This document shows, in pieces, positions 49,170-57,824 of a stretch of 64,000 bases of DNA (position 1 is its first letter; each line of letters opens with the position of its first letter). Source of the DNA: Enterobacter_D sp963521185 (GTDB taxonomy: Bacteria > Pseudomonadota > Gammaproteobacteria > Enterobacterales > Enterobacteriaceae). Location of the stretch: the NCBI GenBank assembly GCA_963521185.1, contig CAUQTV010000009.1, forward strand, positions 85,437-149,436, given 5' to 3'. A program made the position numbers and the translations under genes. The notes under the pieces are model-generated. The model was given only the letters and a program-made list of their open reading frames with translations, made no database searches and was not told the origin of the DNA.

Positions 49170-51818
49170 ATGGAAAACCCGGCTATTTTGTTACGTCGTC
49201 TCAACCCCTATTGCGCCCGCGCGCTTGAAGGGGCTGCCAGCCTGTGCCAGACCCGCGCTCACGCTGAAATCCTCCCTGAACACTGGCTGCTAAAACTGCT
49301 GGAGCAGGGCGAGGGCGATCTCACCGTGCTGGCGCGTCGTTATGAATGGGACATGGATGCGTTGTGGGAAGATTTGCTCGTCTGGCTCGATAACCTGCCG
49401 CGATCCGTGCGCAGCCGTCCGCAGCTGTCGGATACGCTCCAGGCGCTGCTGAAACAGGCCTGGATGAACGCGTCGCTCGAAGGTGCAGAGGCGATTCGCA
49501 GTGTGCACCTGCTGACCGCGATGATTGAGATGCCAAAGCAGTTGCAGTGCGACGGTCTCTGGCCGCTGCTGACGATCGGGCAAAGCCAGCTGGAGCGGCT
49601 GCGCCCGTTGCTGGATGCACAGTCTGACGAGCGCGAGGCTGTGCAGCAGGATGAAGAACTCAAGCACAGCGCTGGTGGTGAAATCGAATTTATTGGGCGT
49701 CCCGTGGGGGCAGACCTCAAAGAGGGGCAGCTTTCTCCCGCGCTACAAAATGCGCTGGATAAATTCACGCTTGATGTCACCGCCAAAGCCACTGCGGGCA
49801 ATATCGATCCGGTTTTTGGCCGCGACACGGAAATCCGTCAGATGGTGGATATCCTCTCTCGCCGCCGCAAAAACAACCCGATCCTCGTGGGCGAACCGGG
49901 CGTGGGGAAAACCGCGCTGGTGGAGGGGCTGGCGCTGCGTATTGCCGAAGGTAATGTTCCGGACAGCTTAAAGTCGGTCAGCCTGCGCACGCTCGACCTC
50001 AGCCTGTTACAGGCTGGCGCGGGCGTCAAAGGCGAGTTCGAACAGCGCCTGAAAAATGTCATCGATGCGGTCCAGCAGTCGCCTGTGCCGGTACTGTTAT
50101 TTATTGATGAAGCGCACACCATTATTGGTGCCGGTAATCAGGCCGGAGGCGCTGACGCTGCAAACCTGCTAAAACCCGCACTGGCGCGTGGGGAATTGCG
50201 CACCATCGCCGCCACCACCTGGAGTGAATACAAACAATATTTTGAGCGCGATGCTGCCCTGGAACGACGCTTTCAGATGGTCAAAGTGGACGAGCCTGAC
50301 GATGACACCGCGTGTCTGATGCTGCGCGGCCTAAAATCCCGCTACGCAGAGCACCACGGCGTGCACATTACCGATGACGCCGTGCGTGCGGCCGTCACCC
50401 TTTCTCGCCGTTACCTGACCGGTCGCCAGCTACCGGACAAAGCTGTGGATCTGTTAGATACCGCGGCCGCTCGCGTGCGCATGAGCCTGGAAACCGCGCC
50501 GGAGATCCTGACGCGCTTACGCGCCCGGCAGGCGGCGCTGGGGTTAGAAGAGCAGGCGCTTCATGACGATATTGCCGTGGGAAGCACCGCGCTTAACGAT
50601 CGCCTGGCCGTTATTGCCAAGCAGCGTGCCGCCCTCGGGGACGAGGCGAGTGAGCATCTGATGCGTTATCAGGATGAAAAAGAGCTGGTGGACGCGATCA
50701 TGCTTTGCCGCCGGAACAATCACTCGCAGAACATCCAGACCCTGCACCAGCAGCTTCGCGCATTGCAGAGTAACGACGCGCTGATCCCGCTTGATGTCGA
50801 TGCCCGCACGGTCGCGAATGTGATTGCGGACTGGACCGGCGTGCCGCTCTCATCGCTGATGAAAGACGAACAGACCGAACTGCTGTTGCTGGGATCGCAG
50901 CTGGAAAAACGCGTGGTCGGGCAGGGTGCCGCGCTGAACGCCATCGCTCAGCGCCTGCGCGCGGCCAAAACCGGATTGACGTCTGAAAACGGCCCGCAGG
51001 GTGTTTTCCTGCTGGTGGGGCCAAGCGGCGTGGGTAAAACCGAGACCGCGCTGGCGCTGGCCGATGCCCTCTACGGCGGTGAAAAATCGCTTATCACCAT
51101 TAACCTCTCTGAATATCAGGAACCGCATACGGTTTCACAGCTGAAAGGTTCGCCGCCGGGCTATGTTGGCTATGGTCAGGGCGGCATTCTTACTGAAGCA
51201 GTGCGCAAGCGGCCTTACAGCATCGTACTGCTGGATGAAGTGGAAAAGGCCCATCGCGACGTCATGAACCTGTTTTACCAGGTCTTTGACCGAGGCTTTA
51301 TGCGCGACGGCGAAGGGCGTGAAATCGACTTCCGCAACACGGTGATCCTGATGACCTCGAACCTCGGCAGCGACAGCCTGATGCAGTTGCTGGACGAACA
51401 TCCGGATGCCACAGAAGGCGATTTGCAGGAACGGCTGCGCCCGATTTTACGTGACCACTTCCAGCCTGCACTACTGGCCCGTTTTCAGACCGTCATTTAC
51501 CGCCCGCTCAGTGAAACCGCCATGCGCACCATCGTGCAGATGAAGCTCGACAGCGTCAGCAAGCGCTTACATCGCCATTACGCCATGACCACCCATATCG
51601 CCGAGGGGCTATACGACGCGCTCACCGCCGCCTGCCTGCTACCGGATACCGGCGCACGCAATGTCGATAGCCTGCTCAACCAGCAAATTCTGCCGGTGCT
51701 CAGTCAGCAACTGCTCACTTACATGGCAGCGAAACAGAAGCCGCAATCGCTGACGCTGGGGTGGCATGAGGAAGAAGGGATTGTGCTGGAATTTGATAGT
51801 GATGGAATTAACGATTAA
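49170..51818 (+). CDS. clpV: T6SS sheath-disassembly ATPase ClpV (TssH)
   Basis: 882 residues from MENPAILLRRLNPYCAR; ATGs up to 15 codons upstream are in frame, but GTGAG nine bases before 49170 favours this one. N domain, then AAA+ domain 1 with Walker A GEPGVGKTAL and Walker B LLFIDEAHT, a middle domain, and AAA+ domain 2 with GPSGVGKTETAL and SIVLLDEVEKAH. ClpV unfolds contracted TssB/TssC for reuse. Complete. Confidence 0.96.
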   Translation: MENPAILLRRLNPYCARALEGAASLCQTRAHAEILPEHWLLKLLEQGEGDLTVLARRYEWDMDALWEDLLVWLDNLPRSVRSRPQLSDTLQALLKQAWMNASLEGAEAIRSVHLLTAMIEMPKQLQCDGLWPLLTIGQSQLERLRPLLDAQSDEREAVQQDEELKHSAGGEIEFIGRPVGADLKEGQLSPALQNALDKFTLDVTAKATAGNIDPVFGRDTEIRQMVDILSRRRKNNPILVGEPGVGKTALVEGLALRIAEGNVPDSLKSVSLRTLDLSLLQAGAGVKGEFEQRLKNVIDAVQQSPVPVLLFIDEAHTIIGAGNQAGGADAANLLKPALARGELRTIAATTWSEYKQYFERDAALERRFQMVKVDEPDDDTACLMLRGLKSRYAEHHGVHITDDAVRAAVTLSRRYLTGRQLPDKAVDLLDTAAARVRMSLETAPEILTRLRARQAALGLEEQALHDDIAVGSTALNDRLAVIAKQRAALGDEASEHLMRYQDEKELVDAIMLCRRNNHSQNIQTLHQQLRALQSNDALIPLDVDARTVANVIADWTGVPLSSLMKDEQTELLLLGSQLEKRVVGQGAALNAIAQRLRAAKTGLTSENGPQGVFLLVGPSGVGKTETALALADALYGGEKSLITINLSEYQEPHTVSQLKGSPPGYVGYGQGGILTEAVRKRPYSIVLLDEVEKAHRDVMNLFYQVFDRGFMRDGEGREIDFRNTVILMTSNLGSDSLMQLLDEHPDATEGDLQERLRPILRDHFQPALLARFQTVIYRPLSETAMRTIVQMKLDSVSKRLHRHYAMTTHIAEGLYDALTAACLLPDTGARNVDSLLNQQILPVLSQQLLTYMAAKQKPQSLTLGWHEEEGIVLEFDSDGIND

Positions 51819-51849
51819 GGCGAGAGATAAAATGAATGATATGGAAAAA

Positions 51850-51879
51850 GCATCTCTCGAAAATTTTCTAAAGAGATGC
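51850..51879 (+). promoter_or_regulatory. Stem-loop between clpV and tssM
   Basis: GCATCTCT / AGAGATGC, 8-bp stem with a 14-base loop that itself contains the palindrome GAAAATTTTC. It lies in the 133-base spacer and could modulate read-through or RNA processing. A 30-codon ORF starting at 51831 spans it but shows no recognisable features. Confidence 0.45.
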
Positions 51880-51951
51880 TCATTGTCAGGGTACCTGTCA
51901 GTAATACAGATTAGAAATGTATAGTCGAGTTCATGCGCTTACATAGCATTA

Positions 51952-54900
51952 ATGAATTATGAAAGGGATAATCAATTGATAACACATAAAAGGATGAGCA
52001 TATGGTTCATTGTTGGAATTATAATTACAGTAGCTGCTGTTATTATCTGGGTGGATAACCCCGTTTTAAACTTTCCAACGTATGAACAAAGGCTTAATGC
52101 TTCATTAATGGTTGCTGCTTTCTGCATTATTATTCTGCTATGTGATGAATTGATCATTAGATTCATACGCGGAGTCGTTTCTGTTCGTTTTATTCAGGCG
52201 CTTTGGTCCAATGCTGGAAGGCGGTTAAGTAACTCTGGTCAAGATAAGAGAAAAAACCCTGGTGAGGAGAAGGTAAAACAAATACAGCTGTGCCTTTCCG
52301 AATTGTACCATCGTGGTTGGGCACATAAAGTTCGCATCCTGCTCATAACAGGGTCTACTACTGATGTAGAAAAACTCACACCAGGTTTATCTTCGCAATA
52401 CTGGCAGGAAGACAAAGGGACGCTTTTACTCTGGGGAGGTGACTTGAACACACCACCCGACGCGGAATGGTTGCAGGCATTACATAAACTTTGTCGTCGC
52501 CCCTTTGATGGTATTGTCTGGGTAACAGCGGCTTTCGAAAGTTTCCCCATTAACGATCTGTCCGAATCATACAGTGCATTCTCTCATAATGAGATGGACG
52601 CAGTTGCTCACGCGCTTAATGCCCGTTACTTATTACTAAAATGGCGACTGCCGCTATACGTCTGGTCGTTATTTTCCCACGCTGGCACACAGGATGAACG
52701 GATCACCCAGGCTGTGGGATGCTTACTGCCCGCGCAATGTCAGGGAGAAGTGCTGACTGAACAACTGAAAACCCTATCATCAAAACTGATATCTCAAGGC
52801 ATCCAGCAAATCAGTGCCAAACCGCAACACCAATTCTTATTGATGCTCGCCGATCAATTGAACAAAGAAACGGCTACCGTTACTGCTCCTCTTTCCGTAT
52901 TGCTCAATCCCTATCGACCATTGCCCCTGGCAGGTGTGATCTTCAGCCAGCCCTCGGCGGGAGCAGAACGTAGCGTCAGGCACCACTGGGGAATGGATAA
53001 TCGATGGGATATCCTGCCCTCGTCTGTACGAATGCTACCTTCAGGGCTTCGCCCCATCAGACCAGGACTGAACAGGCAACGTGCGGCGGCCTGGGGAACT
53101 GCCGGGTTAGGTGCGTTGTGCGCTGCATGGATGGTGGTCTCATTCATCAACAATCGCAGCACGATCAACCAGTCGTTGACGCAGGCTGTTCGCGCTTCGG
53201 AACCGCAATTAACGTTGCCAGATCGTCTGCTGGCGCTGTCAGAATTGCAAAAGACCATGGCCCGCCTGAAATATCGTGCCGAGAAGGGTGTGCCCTGGTA
53301 TAACCGCGCCGGACTTAGTCGCAATGATGAACTGCTCTCAGCCCTGTGGCCTCGTTATGCGCAAAATGCACTGCCTTTATTGCGTAACGCCGCTGCGGTG
53401 CAGCTGGAAAGCCAGCTAAAACATTTCGTGCAGCTCCCCCCCGAGAGCTCCCTGCGTGAAAAAATGTCAAAAGCAATGTATGACAAACTCAAACTTTACC
53501 TGATGCTTGCCCGACCTGAAAAAATGGACGCCCGCTGGTTCACCGACACGCTTATCCAGCAATGGCCGCAACGGAAGGGCGTCACGGACAGCATATGGCA
53601 GGGGCTGGCTCCCTCGTTGATGTCCTTTTATGGCGAGCAATTATCTGAGCACCCGCAATGGCGTCTTCCTGTAGAAGAAAATCGGGTGAGCCAGGTGCGT
53701 GCGCTACTGATCCGGCTGATGGGGATGCGCAATAGCGAAGCGACGCTCTACCAGAAAATGCTCTTGCAGATTGCGAATATGTACACCGATATGCAACTGG
53801 AAGACATGACCGCTGACACAGACGCCTCGCGACTTTTTACGTCATCACAGAGCGTTCCCGGCATGTTCACCCGTCAGGCATGGGAGCAGTCGGTGCAGCC
53901 AGCCATTGAAAATATGGTAAAGCAGCGCCGGGACGAAATGGACTGGGTACTCACCGATAATAAGCAATCAGCACAGCAGGAAAGTTCCCCCGAGGCACTG
54001 AAGGCAAGGCTGGAAGCGCGTTATTTTGCCGATTTTAGTGGCGCATGGCTGGAATTTTTAAACAGTCTGCGGCTTCAGCGTGTTCAGACGTTGTCGGACG
54101 CTATCGATCAACTCACTCTTGTTGCCGATGTGCGACAGTCGCCACTGGTTGCACTAATGAACACACTCAGCGTACAGGGGCGTACGGGGCAGGGCAGTGA
54201 GGCCCTCTCCGACTCGCTGGTAAAATCGGCTAAAAATCTGCTGGGTAATAAAACCAAAGGCACTATTGACCAGCATGGCGATGCCCACGGCCCGCTTGAT
54301 GCGACATTTGGGCAGGTTATTGGACTGATGGATAATGATAAATCCGGTGAGCAGATCCTGAATCTGCAAAGCTGGCTGAACCGGGTTACCCAGGTTCGCC
54401 TGCGTTTACAGCAGATCACCAATGCGACCGATCCGCAGGCCATGAGCCTGGCGCTGGCGCAGACAGTCTTTCAGGGGAAAACGGTGGATCTGACCGAAAC
54501 GCGAGATTACGGTAGCCTGATGGCAGCCAGACTCGGTCAGGAATGGAATGGATTTGGTCAGACGGTGTTTGTACGCCCCATGGAGCAGGCCTGGCAGCAG
54601 GTGCTCACGCCTGCTGCGGAAAGCCTGAATGTTCAGTGGCAACAATCACTGGTCGGTGACTGGAATCAGGCATTTAACGGGCGTTACCCCTTCAATAACA
54701 GCAGCAGCGAGGTTTCTTTGCCGCTCCTGGCAAAATATTTAAATGCTGACTCAGGTCGCATTGCACAATTTCTACAAATGAATCTTGCGGGTGTGCTGCA
54801 TCGTGAGGGGAGCAAATGGGTGCCAGACAGCGTCAATGCGCAGGGACTCACATTCAACCCGGCGTTTATCGAAGCCATCAATGCACTCAGTCATATTTCA

Positions 54901-55374
54901 GACGTGGCATTTACGGATGGTCGTGCTCTGTTGAATTTCGACCTCCGACCCGGTACTGCCGATGGTGTCATGAAAACGGATCTTATGGTCGATGGCCAGC
55001 GGCTGACCTATGTAAACCAACTACCTGAATGGCATCGATTTACCTGGCCGGCCGACACCGAAGCGCCTGGCGGCGCATTAAGTTGGGTCAGCACCCAGGC
55101 GGGTACTCTTCAGTATGCTGATGAACGCGGCTCCTGGGGCTGGATACGTTTGCTAGAACAGGCATCGGTTAATGCCTATCCGGGAGTGGCAAGCAGCTAC
55201 AGCCTGGCCTGGAAAGGGCAGGACGGCCGACTACTTAATTACACCCTGCGCACCGAAGTGGATGAAGGTCCCCTGGTGCTGCTAAAACTGCGCCATTTCC
55301 GCTTGCCCACAAATATATTTACCGTAACTGCCACGGCAGCACAGACAAAGATGGATGAGAGTGATATCGATTGA
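51952..55374 (+). CDS. tssM: T6SS inner-membrane protein TssM (IcmF)
   Basis: 1140 residues. N-terminal membrane helices (IWFIVGIIITVAAVIIWV; ASLMVAAFCIIILLCDELII), a cytoplasmic domain, a third helix (AAWGTAGLGALCAAWMVVSF near residue 385), then a long periplasmic part ending in the IcmF C-terminal domain (WHRFTWPADTEAPGGALSWV). The cytoplasmic NTPase position reads ITGSTTDVEK (about residues 132-141), so the Walker A motif of many TssM proteins is absent. TssM spans the periplasm and would bind TssJ and TssL. Confidence 0.95.
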   Translation: MNYERDNQLITHKRMSIWFIVGIIITVAAVIIWVDNPVLNFPTYEQRLNASLMVAAFCIIILLCDELIIRFIRGVVSVRFIQALWSNAGRRLSNSGQDKRKNPGEEKVKQIQLCLSELYHRGWAHKVRILLITGSTTDVEKLTPGLSSQYWQEDKGTLLLWGGDLNTPPDAEWLQALHKLCRRPFDGIVWVTAAFESFPINDLSESYSAFSHNEMDAVAHALNARYLLLKWRLPLYVWSLFSHAGTQDERITQAVGCLLPAQCQGEVLTEQLKTLSSKLISQGIQQISAKPQHQFLLMLADQLNKETATVTAPLSVLLNPYRPLPLAGVIFSQPSAGAERSVRHHWGMDNRWDILPSSVRMLPSGLRPIRPGLNRQRAAAWGTAGLGALCAAWMVVSFINNRSTINQSLTQAVRASEPQLTLPDRLLALSELQKTMARLKYRAEKGVPWYNRAGLSRNDELLSALWPRYAQNALPLLRNAAAVQLESQLKHFVQLPPESSLREKMSKAMYDKLKLYLMLARPEKMDARWFTDTLIQQWPQRKGVTDSIWQGLAPSLMSFYGEQLSEHPQWRLPVEENRVSQVRALLIRLMGMRNSEATLYQKMLLQIANMYTDMQLEDMTADTDASRLFTSSQSVPGMFTRQAWEQSVQPAIENMVKQRRDEMDWVLTDNKQSAQQESSPEALKARLEARYFADFSGAWLEFLNSLRLQRVQTLSDAIDQLTLVADVRQSPLVALMNTLSVQGRTGQGSEALSDSLVKSAKNLLGNKTKGTIDQHGDAHGPLDATFGQVIGLMDNDKSGEQILNLQSWLNRVTQVRLRLQQITNATDPQAMSLALAQTVFQGKTVDLTETRDYGSLMAARLGQEWNGFGQTVFVRPMEQAWQQVLTPAAESLNVQWQQSLVGDWNQAFNGRYPFNNSSSEVSLPLLAKYLNADSGRIAQFLQMNLAGVLHREGSKWVPDSVNAQGLTFNPAFIEAINALSHISDVAFTDGRALLNFDLRPGTADGVMKTDLMVDGQRLTYVNQLPEWHRFTWPADTEAPGGALSWVSTQAGTLQYADERGSWGWIRLLEQASVNAYPGVASSYSLAWKGQDGRLLNYTLRTEVDEGPLVLLKLRHFRLPTNIFTVTATAAQTKMDESDID

Positions 55375-55475
55375 ATTCTGGGCAAAAACCACTATTTGAA
55401 AAAGCGTGTGATGTGTATGACAAAGGTCCAGACAAGTTCGAAATTATATGCAACTATTTCTTTGGTGGCCTATGA
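55375..55475 (+). pseudogene. Truncated C-terminal tail of a candidate T6SS effector (paralogue of 56927-57568)
   Basis: Directly after the tssM stop, the frame ending at the TGA at 55473 reads FEKACDVYDKGPDKFEIICN then YFFGGL. The intact 213-residue protein at 56927 ends FETACSINQLNPEKFGSICE then YFFGGL, 15 of 26 identical with no gaps. The stop overlaps the ATG of the next gene in the same ATGA arrangement. No start or upstream part is present; the frame runs out of the tssM coding end. This is the remains of an effector copy whose 5' part was deleted. Confidence 0.75.
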
Positions 55476-55687
55476 ATCTGAAAAATAAATCTATCTCTCT
55501 GTTGTCGCTTTTCGTGTGTGGCATTGGAAATACCATCACTTCATTCGGTGCATTTGGTGCCGCCTGGTTCTTTTTTATATCCAATAACGTTAATAGATAC
55601 TACTGGGGGTGCGGTGCGCTCGTGCTAATTTATGTTGGGTATTTGATTTTTCGCTGTGGACATCCTTACCTTAAAAATAATCAATAA
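55472..55687 (+). CDS. Small membrane protein, candidate orphan immunity protein (copy A)
   Basis: 71 residues from the ATG of the ATGA overlap. Two hydrophobic segments are predicted (SLLSLFVCGIGNTITSFGAF with AAWFFFIS, and YYWGCGALVLIYVGYLIF). It is a paralogue of the proteins at 57565 and 57825: all share a start like MxLKxxxIS, WFFFxS, R(F/Y)Y and GY-x-I-(F/Y)-R/K. Its natural upstream partner is truncated, so it may be retained to protect against sibling cells still making that effector. Function is inferred from arrangement only. Confidence 0.7.
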   Translation: MNLKNKSISLLSLFVCGIGNTITSFGAFGAAWFFFISNNVNRYYWGCGALVLIYVGYLIFRCGHPYLKNNQ

Positions 55688-56051
55688 CTTCATACGGAAT
55701 GGTTTTTTTGCTGGCATACTGACAGTTGTTTTAGTGGAAAAGATCTCGTTTCTGATCTTCTAGGGTTTTATAAGGCCATCCTTCCAACAAACTAAATTCC
55801 TCGTTTGAAATTAGTTAGCCAGGAAGGATTTTTTAAAAGATGGGACTATTATGGTCCAGTTGGTACGTACAAAAATAAGGTTTTTTTACCGTGGTTGTTT
55901 CCGGGGTCTGCTAAAGATTGCGCACACAATATCCCGTATAAATGGAAATTGACCCTTTTATGACATGGGTGCAACCTTTCACATATTTTGAGTTCGATAT
56001 TGTTAAGGTTGTGACAAGTGATAGAATGCATTTTTATATTGAAGGCAAATA
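55688..56051 (+). pseudogene. Degraded unrecognised ORF between T6SS accessory genes
   Basis: One frame is open from 55688 to about 55970 apart from a TAA at 55793-55795, reading GKDLVSDLLGFYKAILPTN, stop, then WDYYGPVGTYKNKVFLPWLF and CAHNIPYKWK. Near 55945 a single-base shift moves to the frame PFMTWVQPFTYFEFDIVKVV ... FYIEGK ending at TAA 56049-56051. The pieces join into a plausible C-terminal domain of about 120 residues broken by one stop and one frameshift. Family not recognised. Confidence 0.45.
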
Positions 56052-56395
56052 ATTTTCATAAAAAAATTTGCTGCCTGGCAATCCCGGTTCTGTTATTTTT
56101 TGTGGTATATTTTACCTCCACTCCTGCGTATATAGAGTACAAAAAAAACGATAATTATAATTACTATATGTTGACGGATAGTGATATCAAGAACGCACCC
56201 AGGATATCAGATAAATTCTACTTTTACTATCGTTCACCCAATGGCTCAACAAAAGAGATAAGCGGAATTATATACCAGGCAGAAAATTCTTCTCGACTTA
56301 GAACATACCTTGAATGTCTCGGCTTTTATTTATACCAAAAAAAAGGTAATGTACTGGAGGAGATCTGGAAGTCACAAAGGAACCAAAAAATATAG
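56018..56395 (+). CDS. Small protein with N-terminal membrane/signal segment, unknown T6SS accessory
   Basis: 125 residues from a GTG with AAGG about ten bases upstream; TTG at 56039 is an alternative. The N-terminal hydrophobic segment (CCLAIPVLLFFVVYF) could be a signal anchor, followed by a polar domain (NYNYYMLTDSDIKNAPRISD; FYFYYRSPNGSTKEISGIIY). The start overlaps the degraded frame before it. AT-rich. Proteins of this sort lie near vgrG-type islands in related species, which suggests an immunity or accessory role, but nothing specific can be shown. Confidence 0.55.
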   Translation: MIECIFILKANNFHKKICCLAIPVLLFFVVYFTSTPAYIEYKKNDNYNYYMLTDSDIKNAPRISDKFYFYYRSPNGSTKEISGIIYQAENSSRLRTYLECLGFYLYQKKGNVLEEIWKSQRNQKI

Positions 56396-56926
56396 TTTGT
56401 TATTGAACAAAACAGGCAAGAAAGAACAATTGAACTCTACAAGGTTTTTTTATAATAGCAGGTACTTGTAATTTGAGTGTGTGGATGCAAGTTTTAGATA
56501 TATGCAGAATCATTGATAGCGACTCAAACAACGTTATAACTGAAAAATGGCTTATTACAAGTTATCAAAGTTTATTATCTGGAACGAAGATGTTGTCTCG
56601 CCGCTTCAAAAACCGAGAAATTTATGCCTCAGCATAATTACGTTGATAAACTACTATGTTTCACGCGATAAACGACAAAAGGGCTTATATATTTTATTTT
56701 TTGGTGTTGGCTATATTTTCAGTCCATGTAAGCCGATTGTGGAGTGTCTGAGATATATGAGCGATAATTTAATTATGCATCTCGTTTTTACGAATAAATA
56801 TTATCGCTTTTTTGAGGTGCGGAGTTTTTAATAAAAACTCATGGCAAAAGTATTAAATTATTATTTGGATTGGGTTTAATGTATGGATCTCAAATGTTGA
56901 TTTTTTGATTCTATAGGATAACGAAC
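56396..56926. other. AT-rich spacer with no convincing gene
   Basis: About 530 bases. The longest open frame (56547-56831, + strand, 94 codons) has no good ribosome binding site and no family resemblance. A second short frame ends TEKWLITSYQSLLSG with a stop near 56633. These may be further remnants of deleted effector or immunity genes. The likely promoter and leader of the 213-residue gene lie at the right end. Confidence 0.5.
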
Positions 56927-57568
56927 ATGGACAGTGCAAAAGAAATTGCCAAAGATATGTTGGATGCCATTAATGTCGATGGTTCCGGTTTTATAGGGGC
57001 AGTTGTAAAGGGTATAATTTCTTTTCCAGTTAGTCTGGGTTATCTTGGATATGACGTGATCGATACGGGACATCGAAGAGATAACCAGAATGATAAATTC
57101 CGGCTGGCAAATTTGATTAAGAAGACAAAGTTTAACAAAGAAACTATTGAAGCTGTCATCAAGCCGTTTATCGATGAATTTATTTCTCATGTAGATATGG
57201 GTAAACTAAGCTTCTTTGCAAAAGATATAACTGGAACGGTTGCCGGGAAACTAATTTTTTCACAGGTTACTGGTTTCAATCTCGGAAGAGCAATCGCATC
57301 CAGGGGAGCTGCTTCGTTTATTTCTGGTGCAGCTACCGGTGGCGTACTGGCTATTGGTGCTGAGGCATCCAGAGCAATTTATACGTCGAGATATTTACGT
57401 GAAAGAAATCCTGCTATGTATGAAGCGCTGAAGCTCAAGGGGGATCTGGATCTTTTATATTTCCTTGTTGAAGATATTGTAAGGCCTTTTGAAACGGCAT
57501 GTAGTATTAATCAACTCAATCCGGAAAAATTTGGTAGTATTTGCGAATACTTCTTTGGTGGATTATGA
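56927..57568 (+). CDS. Candidate pore-forming T6SS effector (213 residues)
   Basis: No signal peptide. Two glycine/alanine-rich hydrophobic stretches (residues 21-42, FIGAVVKGIISFPVSLGYLG, and 117-148, including ASFISGAATGGVLAIGAEA) flank a charged helical part, the make-up of a soluble protein that can insert into a membrane. It ends YFFGGL and its stop overlaps a small membrane-protein gene by ATGA. Size, composition and partner resemble the T6SS pore-former Ssp6 of Serratia, but homology is not shown. Position between tssM and vgrG supports a secreted effector. Confidence 0.65.
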   Translation: MDSAKEIAKDMLDAINVDGSGFIGAVVKGIISFPVSLGYLGYDVIDTGHRRDNQNDKFRLANLIKKTKFNKETIEAVIKPFIDEFISHVDMGKLSFFAKDITGTVAGKLIFSQVTGFNLGRAIASRGAASFISGAATGGVLAIGAEASRAIYTSRYLRERNPAMYEALKLKGDLDLLYFLVEDIVRPFETACSINQLNPEKFGSICEYFFGGL

Positions 57569-57792
57569 GTTTGAAAAAAATTGGCATCTCTATAGCCCTT
57601 AATATTATTTGTGCTATGGGTGCGACGCTAGTGTATTTAGGGGTTATTCTCGCATGTTGGTTCTTTTTTGCATCAGAACAAGAGGGGCGCTTCTATAAGG
57701 GGACGATTTATCTTGTTGCTGCATTCATTGGCTATATAATCTATCGTTATGTGTTTCCAAAGATCCATAAAAAATGGACTGATCATTATTGA
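57565..57792 (+). CDS. Small membrane protein, candidate immunity protein (copy B)
   Basis: 75 residues from the ATG overlapping the effector stop, so translation is coupled. Two hydrophobic segments (IALNIICAMGATLVYLGVIL with ACWFFFA, and GTIYLVAAFIGYIIYRYVF) and a basic C-terminus (KIHKKWTDHY). Paralogous to the genes at 55472 and 57825. An inner-membrane immunity protein is what a pore-forming effector would need; the role is inferred. Confidence 0.72.
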   Translation: MSLKKIGISIALNIICAMGATLVYLGVILACWFFFASEQEGRFYKGTIYLVAAFIGYIIYRYVFPKIHKKWTDHY

Positions 57793-57824
57793 TCTCATAT
57801 TGGAACATGATTGAGGTGATGGTT

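Noticed and set aside
55849..56031. 60-codon minus-strand ORF
   Set aside because: It mirrors the degraded plus-strand frames, which read more like protein.
56547..56831. 94-codon ORF in the tssM-vgrG interval
   Set aside because: No ribosome binding site, no recognisable feature and AT-rich chance openness; treated as part of the spacer.
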